Assembly (NCBI GenBank): GCA_017620015.1 | Contig: JAFZRE010000001.1 | Coordinates: 99,968-163,967 of the forward strand | Direction: 5' to 3' | Origin: Bacteroidales bacterium | GTDB taxonomy: Bacteria; Bacteroidota; Bacteroidia; Bacteroidales; ML635J-15 | Length of the DNA: 64,000 nt | Shown: piece by piece, positions 59,001 through 64,000 of the stretch | Layout: each line of letters begins with the position of its first letter | Position numbering within the stretch: the stretch's first letter is position 1 | Notes under the pieces: generated by a model | Databases searched by the model: none | What the model was told of the DNA's origin: nothing | The model's input: the letters and a program-made list of their open reading frames with translations, nothing else | Program-made: the position numbers and the translations under genes

Positions 59001-62000
59001 CCGTGAACTCGCAGGTCGAAGTGAGGCCGCTGACATCGGTAACCGTCCAGGTGACGAGCGTAGTACCTATTTCGAAGCGCTGACCGTTGAGGGTTGTGTT
59101 CGGTGCGGTAACGGTTGTCGTAGAACCGCTGACGCTGTAAACTATGGAAGCTACACCTACGTTATCGCTGGCTGTGATGTTCCATGTGTCATCACCGTGC
59201 AGGTAGTAGTCGAGATGGTCGCTCGTGCCGACGCTTACCGTGGATGCGCTGCCGCCCATTGCCGCTACTATGCTTGCGCAGCTTACGCCCTGCGGGTCGT
59301 TCGGATCGAACGGGTCAACCGGGTCGGTCGGGTCGCAGCCGATGCAAGGCGGCTCCTCGTCGCTTACGATTACCGTGAACTGACAAGTAGAGGTTCTTCC
59401 GCTGACGTCGGTAACTGTCCACGTTACTGTAGTTGAACCTATTTCAAAGTCCTGTCCGTTGAGTGTTGTATTAGGAGCGTTGACTGTTGTCGTTGCTCCG
59501 CTTACAGTGTAAACTATTGAGAAGACGCCCACGTTGTCGTTGGCGGTGATGTCCCAGTCATCGTTGTCGTGATGGTAGTAGTCGAGGTTATTCGTCGTCG
59601 AAACGTCGAATGAGGAGCCCGTACCACCCATGGCATTGATGATGCTACCGCAGCTGATACCGTCAGGATCGGTCGGGTTGAACGGATTGTCAGGATCGGT
59701 CGGGTCACAACCGATGCAAGGATCTTCGTCGTCGGTGACGACTACTGTAAACTCGCAGGTGGATTCGATTCCGGTAACATCGGTTACTGTCCAGGTAACA
59801 ACCGTAGTACCTATTTCGAAGCGCTGTCCGTTGAGCGAAGTGTTAGGTGCGGTTATGGTTGTCGTAGAACCGCTGAGGCTGTAAACTATCGAGGCTACAC
59901 CAACATTGTCGTTAGCGGTGATGTTCCAGCTGTTGTCTCCATGCAGATAGTAGTCGAGATGGTTGCTAGTACCAACCGTTACAGTTGATGCAGTGCCGCC
60001 CATTGCTTCAACTATGCTTGCACAGCTTACGCCCTGAGGATCATTCGGGTTGAACGGATCGAACGGGTCGTCCGGATCACAACCTATGCATGGCGGCTGC
60101 TCGTCGCTGACAACTACCGTGAACTCGCAGGTAGAGGTACGGCCGCTGACGTCGGTAACTGTCCAGGTAACAGTCGTTTCTCCGATTTCGAAATGCTGTC
60201 CGTTGAGGGTTGTATTAGGTGCGTTGACTGCCGTAGTCGCTCCGTCAACGTTGTAAACTATAGAACGTATGCCGACGTTGTCGCTGGCTGTGATGTTCCA
60301 AGTGTTATCATTGTGCAGGTAGTAGTCGAGGTTGTTCGATGTTGCAACTTCAAGTCTGCCTGCCGTACCGCCCATTGCCGCAACTATGTCTGCACAGCTT
60401 ATGCCCTGCGGGTCGTCCGGGTTGAACGGGTCATCAGTATCGTCCGGGTCGCAACCGATGCACGGGTCTTCGTCGTCGGTAATTATTACATCAAACTCAC
60501 AACTTACGGAATGGCCACTGACATCAACAACAGTCCAGGTAACTCTCGTCGTACCTATTTCGAAGTGCTGACCGTTGAGGGTAGTATTCGGCGCATTTAT
60601 TACCGTAGTAGCACCACTTACTGTATATGTTACCGAATCTATGCCAACGTTGTCGTTAACTGTAATGTTCCAGCTATTGTCGTTATGCAGATAGTAATTG
60701 AGGTGTTCCGTTGTGCCTATTTCGACACTTCCCTGGAAACTTGCCACAATGCTTTCACAGCTTATTCCATTCGGATTATCAGGATTGAACGGATCGGTTA
60801 TATCTGTCGAATCACAACCAATGCACGGATCTTCGTCGTCGCTAACAACAACTATGAACGAACAGCTTGAACTATTGTTGCTCGTATCGGTTACAATCCA
60901 TGTAACAGTTGTTGTGCCAATTGCAAAGTCCTGACCATTGAGGGTCGTAAGACCTGTAGCTGTGGTTGCACCAGTAAGGTTGCAGACTGCTGTTATTTCA
61001 CCATAGTCAGTAGTGTTATCATTATAAGTTATATTCCAGCTATTGTCACCGTGATGATAATGGTCTTCATGGTTGCTTGTTGAAATGTTGAACGTACCGC
61101 TTGCACCGCCCATTGTCGCAACTATGCTCTCGCAGGTGATACCGTCTGGGTCATCTGGATCATACGGGTCGATTGGGTCTTCGTGGTCACAACCGATGCA
61201 CGGAGGTGTGCTATCGCGTACAACTACCGTGAAACTACAATCAACAGAATGGTTACATCCATCAGTTACCGTATAAGTAACAGTTGTCGTTCCAAGCGGA
61301 TAATGGTCACTAGCATCATCTGTTCCATTGAAATCATTTACCACAGAAGCAACCTCGCAGTTATCGGCAGTAGTCGGAACTGGAATTGTAATTGTTGCAT
61401 AATTGTGGTCATCATCGGCAGGCAACGAGTAGTTGCGCGGACAAGTTATTGTCGGGTTTTCAGTATCACCACCAGTATATTCGATATATGGTGCTGGAGT
61501 TACTGTATTATCACACAAGTCGGTAATTACATATGTGTACCTTACTGTCCATGCGCAGTTGTCACCCGATTCTGTTGTTGTAATCGAAACATTGAAATCG
61601 CTACAATTATCAGTGTACAAAGCCTTGATGTCGGCGGCTGGCGTAGCTGCAGGTCTATCGGCATAGCAAAGGTTCATGTTTTCTTCGCCAGTCGGGAACG
61701 AACCAGCAGTTATCAGATGCGGAGCCTCTTCATCCTTTATAACAATAGTGTATGTTGCCTCGTACTCGCATTGCAAAGCATCGTTATCGGTAACATGCAA
61801 CGTTATCCAGTTGGTGCGGTCGCAATTATCAGGATTGTTGTTGTAATCGTTTGGAACAACAGCTCCAATTGTGAATTGAGTTCCATCCTGAGTTCCAGTT
61901 TCTGTACCATCCAAAGTAAGGTTGCTAGACCAAGTGTATGTATAGCCAGGAGTTGTTGCTTCGATGTTAGCGACAATTTCCTGAGTACCAACATTAGGAC

Positions 62001-64000
62001 AAACATTACCAAGGTCTGGGAATGTTACTACTGGCAGAGGCTTAACAATTACTGTAATGCTAGCACCCTGAGTACAGTTATTATCGTTAGTTATATCGAC
62101 ATGGTAAGTTGTTGTCGATTCTGGAGTAACAGTTACAGTATTTGTATTATCGAGAGTATGCATGGTTGGGTCTATACCATTATCCCATACATAATCGTAA
62201 TATGATGTACTGAAAGCACCAGCGAATACGGTAAGTGTCGTTTCCTGACCCTTACATATAGTAGGAGGTGTTGCCTGTACCCAAATATCGGAAGGATATT
62301 CTACAAGGATAGTAGTGCTACGTGTATTACCGCACTTATCGGCTACAGTAATCGTTACATCAGTGTTCATGTTTGTTGCCGTACCAGCCACAGGACTCTG
62401 GGTTATAACAAGGTCTGCGTCAGCAGTGCAATTGTCGCTTACCGTAACATATCCTGTGAGGTCAGGAATTTCGTAGTGGCAAGAACCGACACCCAATGCT
62501 GGTCGAGAATCAACGTTTCTTGTTATAGTTGGCTTTATTGTATCGGTAATAAGTATTGTCTGAACTGAATCAACTACAGATACGTTTCCACAAGCATCGA
62601 CAAGTCTCCATGTACGTCTGATGGTATCTGTACAAACGCCATAACTTACTTCGCTGTCGGAGAATGTAAGTGTAAGGTCAGCCGCTGCGCTGCAATCGTC
62701 GGCAAGTGCTGTCGGTACCGAATGGGTAACAGTAGTGTCGGTTATGAATGAGCAAGCAGCAGTCTTGTAAACCGTGAGTTGAGATGGCACGGTATATGTC
62801 GGAGGATTCTGGTCCTTACCACTGACGCTCATTGTTGGAGCTGGGCTAACAGTGTTGTTACATTCGTCCTTGATTGTGTAGGTACGTGTTATTGTCCAGC
62901 CACAGTCGTCGGTAAGAGTATTTGCATCTACAGATGTTACGGTAATTGAACTGCAATCTGTGAACAAATCTGCAACTTGTTCATTGCTGTAAAGTCCAGA
63001 AATATCGGCATTTGCAAAACAGTTGTTCTGGTTCGTAATATTATCTGGCCAAAGACCTGTAAGTTCAGGCTTAGTCAAGTCCTTACCGCTGACACTCATC
63101 GTTGGCTTGGTAGTACCTGTTACGTAGTAGATATTATCGCAAGCATCTTTAATTGTATATGTACGTAACCATGTCCAACCGCAGTTGCTTGTTGTTGTTG
63201 CAACATCTTCAACAGTAACAGTGATATTGCTACAATCGCTGAAGAGCGCCTTAATCTCATTAGCATCCAACAGACCAGTCGTATCGGCCTGAGCGAAGCA
63301 ATGGTCTTGTCCTGTAATGTTATCTGGCCATGTACCTGGCGTAGTCAATACAGGAGCAGTAACATCTTGAACAGTTATAACCTTTTCTGCAAGGTTCGAC
63401 AGACAATTATTTGCATCTTCTACCTGCAATTTCAAAGTATAAGTATTTGAACATCCAGCGGTTTCAATATCGGGAACGCTTACTGTTGCTGTTACCGAAG
63501 TTGCTGATGTTGTAACCGGGTTGGTTGTTGTAACTGCAAACAAACCGTCGTTTGTCCAAGTGTAAGTGTAGTCGGCTGTTGTAGCGGTTGTTATCGAAGC
63601 TTCAACACTTGTAGTTCCGATTTCGGGACACAGGGTTGCAACATCTGATATTGCCACAACTGGATTCGGCTTCTCTACAATGGTTGTGCTGGCAGTTGCC
63701 GTACAGGTGTTGGCATCGGTAACTGTTACACTATATGTTCCACCTTCTAGTTCATCGATTGTTGCTGTCGTCTCCGTATTGTTCCATGCATATTCATAGT
63801 ATGTATCGGGTGCTGTGCCGAATGGCTTGCCGCCTACAGGATGTGCGGTGGCTACACCGATTGCACCAGTTACGCACGACTGGTGGTCACCGCTTACTGT
63901 TACTGTAAGTTCCGGACGGATGATTATCGTACCGCTTAATATCGGATTGTCACATGGAGATATTGCTCCAGTGGTAGCGACCGTATATGCGTAAGTACCT
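53032..64000 (-). CDS. Giant T9SS type B-sorted adhesin, N terminus outside window
   Basis: More than 3650 residues are visible. The frame is open to 64000, and the GTG at 63657 is internal. From N to C: Ig/HYR-like and SprB-like modules with paired cysteines; a block of 13 tandem units of about 124 residues (56.4-61.2 kb); a few HYR-type linkers; about 10-11 SprB repeats (C-Y/F-G...GGTPxYxYxW...VTVTDxxGCT) at 53.3-55.8 kb; and the gliding-motility C-terminal domain (IPNVFTPNGDGVNDTW, VFNRWGQMLYKG, YKGTVTVIY), the type B signal for T9SS export and surface attachment. It is probably an adhesin or motility-type surface filament. Terminator immediately downstream; nothing else in the 184-bp spacer to mgtE. 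Confidence 0.92.
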   Translation of the reverse strand, partial: GTYAYTVATTGAISPCDNPILSGTIIIRPELTVTVSGDHQSCVTGAIGVATAHPVGGKPFGTAPDTYYEYAWNNTETTATIDELEGGTYSVTVTDANTCTATASTTIVEKPNPVVAISDVATLCPEIGTTSVEASITTATTADYTYTWTNDGLFAVTTTNPVTTSATSVTATVSVPDIETAGCSNTYTLKLQVEDANNCLSNLAEKVITVQDVTAPVLTTPGTWPDNITGQDHCFAQADTTGLLDANEIKALFSDCSNITVTVEDVATTTSNCGWTWLRTYTIKDACDNIYYVTGTTKPTMSVSGKDLTKPELTGLWPDNITNQNNCFANADISGLYSNEQVADLFTDCSSITVTSVDANTLTDDCGWTITRTYTIKDECNNTVSPAPTMSVSGKDQNPPTYTVPSQLTVYKTAACSFITDTTVTHSVPTALADDCSAAADLTLTFSDSEVSYGVCTDTIRRTWRLVDACGNVSVVDSVQTILITDTIKPTITRNVDSRPALGVGSCHYEIPDLTGYVTVSDNCTADADLVITQSPVAGTATNMNTDVTITVADKCGNTRSTTILVEYPSDIWVQATPPTICKGQETTLTVFAGAFSTSYYDYVWDNGIDPTMHTLDNTNTVTVTPESTTTYHVDITNDNNCTQGASITVIVKPLPVVTFPDLGNVCPNVGTQEIVANIEATTPGYTYTWSSNLTLDGTETGTQDGTQFTIGAVVPNDYNNNPDNCDRTNWITLHVTDNDALQCEYEATYTIVIKDEEAPHLITAGSFPTGEENMNLCYADRPAATPAADIKALYTDNCSDFNVSITTTESGDNCAWTVRYTYVITDLCDNTVTPAPYIEYTGGDTENPTITCPRNYSLPADDDHNYATITIPVPTTADNCEVASVVNDFNGTDDASDHYPLGTTTVTYTVTDGCNHSVDCSFTVVVRDSTPPCIGCDHEDPIDPYDPDDPDGITCESIVATMGGASGTFNISTSNHEDHYHHGDNSWNITYNDNTTDYGEITAVCNLTGATTATGLTTLNGQDFAIGTTTVTWIVTDTSNNSSSCSFIVVVSDDEDPCIGCDSTDITDPFNPDNPNGISCESIVASFQGSVEIGTTEHLNYYLHNDNSWNITVNDNVGIDSVTYTVSGATTVINAPNTTLNGQHFEIGTTRVTWTVVDVSGHSVSCEFDVIITDDEDPCIGCDPDDTDDPFNPDDPQGISCADIVAAMGGTAGRLEVATSNNLDYYLHNDNTWNITASDNVGIRSIVYNVDGATTAVNAPNTTLNGQHFEIGETTVTWTVTDVSGRTSTCEFTVVVSDEQPPCIGCDPDDPFDPFNPNDPQGVSCASIVEAMGGTASTVTVGTSNHLDYYLHGDNSWNITANDNVGVASIVYSLSGSTTTITAPNTSLNGQRFEIGTTVVTWTVTDVTGIESTCEFTVVVTDDEDPCIGCDPTDPDNPFNPTDPDGISCGSIINAMGGTGSSFDVSTTNNLDYYHHDNDDWDITANDNVGVFSIVYTVSGATTTVNAPNTTLNGQDFEIGSTTVTWTVTDVSGRTSTCQFTVIVSDEEPPCIGCDPTDPVDPFDPNDPQGVSCASIVAAMGGSASTVSVGTSDHLDYYLHGDDTWNITASDNVGVASIVYSVSGSTTTVTAPNTTLNGQRFEIGTTLVTWTVTDVSGLTSTCEFTVVVTDDEDPCIGCDPDDPDDPFNPDDPQGISCADIVAAMGGTAGRLEVATTTNLDYYLHNDNTWNITASDNVGIRSIVYSVDGATTAVNAPNTTLNGQHFEIGETTVTWTVTDVSGRTSTCEFTVVVSDEQPPCIGCDPDDPFDPFNPNDPQGVSCASIVEAMGGTASTVSVSTSNHLDYYLHNDNSWNITASDNVGVASIVYGLSGSTTAITAPNTTLNGQRFEIGTTLVTWTVTDVTGLESTCEFTVVVTDDEDPCIGCDPTDPTDPFNPVDPDGISCGSIINSMGGTGSTFDVQTTTNLDYYHHDNDDWDITANDNVGIFSIVYSVDGATTTVNAPNTTLNGQNFEIGETTVTWTVTDVSGRTSTCSFTVVVSDDEPPCIGCDPTDPVDPFDPNDPQGVSCASIVAAMGGSASTVSVGTSDHLDYYLHNDNSWNITASDNVGVASIVYSVDGATTTVNAPNTTLNGQRFEIGTTLVTWTVTDVSGLTSTCEFTVVVTDDEDPCIGCDPDDPVDPFNPDDPQGVSCADIVAAMGGTAGRLEVATSNNLDYYLHDNDSWNITASDNVGILTIVYSVDGATTAVNAPNTTLNGQHFEIGETTVTWTVTDVSGRTSTCEFTVVVSDEEPPCIGCDPTDPIDPFNPDDPQGVSCESIVAAMGGTASTVSVGTSNHLDYYLHDDDSWDITANDNVGVVSIVYSLSGSTTAITAPNTTLNGQRFEIGTTIVTWTVTDATGLESTCEFTVVVTDDEEPCIGCDPTDPDDPFNPNDPDGVSCLSITNNTGNVNVNTSLGQTYYLHEDDSWNITANDNSAIHSITYSVSGATTTVDGSNRTLNGQRFNIGTTVVTWTVVDYYGLTSTCDFTVTVTDIEPPTISCPDAIGNIACIDDVPPAYATYAQFAAAGGSAYDVNGINESSFALLSQTSDGNTCPEVLTRTYQIADIAGNTQTCTQEITVRDTIAPLITGAQPTLNVGQGQNCEFPLPDFTSVVRAMSEDNCTSNGDLVIQQVPQATTTIITSNTDVTIFVSDACGNTSRIIGHAVVPQPLEHTVSFSEILCAGQTSVVTIGAQGGTAPYNGIGQIVEPAGTHNYTVSDANGCTSDFEVVIPQPQLLQTEIPDTGVLNVACYGLNTGYASVSVIGGTPDYTFVWSTTPVQTTQRAVNLTAGGYSVTVTDTKGCTSTSAITITQPIAELMTSFVNTDVTDVACYGEATGSANVTVTGGTTPYEYSWNTSPEQTTANATNLTAGDYTVTVTDANGCTSFASVNIAGQSELLVASFAEGSTTDVACYGQSTGSASVTVEGGTPGYTYRWNSYPVQTTQTATNLPTGEYVVVVTDTHGCTSTASTTISGQSYPLVASFADGSIEDVLCFGEATGSASVTASGGTPDYTYSWNISPQQTTSTVTNLPAGQYIVTVTDSHGCTATSVARINGQSSPISASFMAGSVTNIPCYGMITGSATVTVNGGTPEYLYAWNSEPMQTTPTAQNLPAGNYEVTVTDAHGCTTTASTTITQPALLEASATSGDATCGSTGGSVTAIVIGGAGQYEYLWTNSAGQNYTGPRVTNIAPSTYNLVVTDYNGCTATAVTSVRAVGSISARIEIEALPGCGNNESAGRLQAVAESGISPFTYSWNNGSTNVVASNLSAGSYSVTLTDSWGCTAYAATNIESNDDLEISVSATSISCFGDSNATVTVVALRGQQPYTYAWNNGANSSILQNVAAGRYSITVIDANMCAKAETIEVTQPDRLVLESNVKTISCHGKADGSIALNAIGGTEPYSFSIIMDDNFHSGNYLSGLPVGTYSLEVSDANGCLANNTIQLVEPEEFTSSYNVGMPSCSGNNDGYVEISAMGGTKPYMYGWDSYYSDVPLLTGLRQGQYTISVVDANKCTYQVASISLTDMAGDCIKIPNVFTPNGDGVNDTWIIENIEMFPDATVYVFNRWGQMLYKGTGNDEPWDGSYRGHYVPAGTYLYIVDLYQKTEAYKGTVTVIY
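56380..61210 (-). repeat. Thirteen tandem units of about 372 bp inside the adhesin, with a four-unit higher-order period
   Basis: Each unit begins PCIGCDP, runs through an Asp/Pro linker (DPDDPFNPDDPQG type), SCxSIVxAMGG, NLDYYLHNDNxWNITA, and ends with an HYR-like GxTTVTWTVTDVSG...C-F-T-V-V-V. CIGC codons recur about every 370-375 bases from 61.2 to 56.7 kb. Units of type GRLEVAT recur at about 60455, 58970 and 57477, so the array has the form ABCD-ABCD-AB flanked by diverged units. Confidence 0.88.

Noticed and set aside
56557..60870. Long plus-strand ORFs (up to 367 codons) opposite the adhesin repeat array
   Set aside because: They are antisense shadows of the repeated coding units: they recur with the same 372-bp period, have odd Val/Arg/Cys/Tyr-rich composition, no start context and no recognisable domain.
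63657..64000. Start of the giant adhesin at the GTG at 63657
   Set aside because: The frame continues without a stop to the window edge with the same SprB/Ig-like sequence (TVTDANTCTATASTTIVEKP), so the true start is outside the window.
1..64000. tRNA or rRNA genes
   Set aside because: No cloverleaf with a 3' CCA-type end or rRNA-like block was recognised on reading; a tRNA or rRNA covariance search would be decisive.

Overview
The window looks like chromosome from a member of the Bacteroidota, most likely order Bacteroidales. The evidence is: type IX secretion (T9SS) cargo with both type A and type B sorting domains; SprB-repeat adhesins; a MoxR/DUF58/BatABC operon; promoters of the form TTTG-N19-TAnnTTTG; a BtuB/BtuG-type vitamin B12 locus; and many small palindromic intergenic repeats. 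No rRNA or tRNA gene was seen. The genus cannot be named from the sequence alone.

Layout. 1-8.2 kb: the 3' part of a Dcp-type M3 peptidase, a divergent phosphoglycerate kinase, and a two-gene unit holding a 1435-residue T9SS surface protein. 8.4-15.3 kb: a plus-strand run of YfhO-like membrane protein, dapF, a PHP phosphoesterase, an unusually short large-type ispG and an aminopeptidase P, ending at a REP-type (RAYT) transposase. 15.9-20.2 kb: a ROK kinase and exbB-exbD-tonB with a thioredoxin-fold lipoprotein. 20.5-28.0 kb: a MoxR/Bat operon without batD or batE, then a Sel1-repeat lipoprotein. 28.3-35.2 kb: a cobalamin riboswitch with its own promoter, controlling a T9SS protein with three DUF4465-like modules, a second T9SS protein, a BtuB-like receptor and a BtuG-like lipoprotein. 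35.3-41.3 kb: an accessory stretch with a C26 amidotransferase lipoprotein, a DUF234-type ATPase/nuclease, a PGN_0703-like nuclease with a duplicated N-terminal domain, and three clusters of 54-nt hairpin repeats. 41.6-46.5 kb: a four-carbon acyl-CoA operon (Bcd, EtfBA, CoA-transferase B, MaoC-type hydratase, SDR reductase). 46.9-50.7 kb: a candidate RiPP cluster (Cys-rich precursor, membrane protein, RRE-radical SAM-SPASM enzyme, amidohydrolase). 51.4-64.0 kb: MgtE and an enormous type B T9SS adhesin that runs off the right edge.

How parts work together. ExbB-ExbD-TonB could energise the BtuB-like receptor. The riboswitch would turn on the whole surface capture set when B12 is scarce. The acyl-CoA operon could convert acetoacetyl-CoA to butyryl-CoA through the (R)-3-hydroxy intermediate. 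The RiPP enzymes sit directly behind their candidate precursor, separated by an attenuator-like hairpin.

Repeats are the other theme. I see REP-like palindromes (one inside the RAYT gene), AT-rich ATTGTCCATT-type repeats, a 186-188-bp element with terminal inverted repeats in three copies, 54-nt tandem hairpins, an AGAAAC-punctuated array, and a nested higher-order repeat inside the giant adhesin. Two of the insertions lie in frame at the 5' ends of B12 transport genes.
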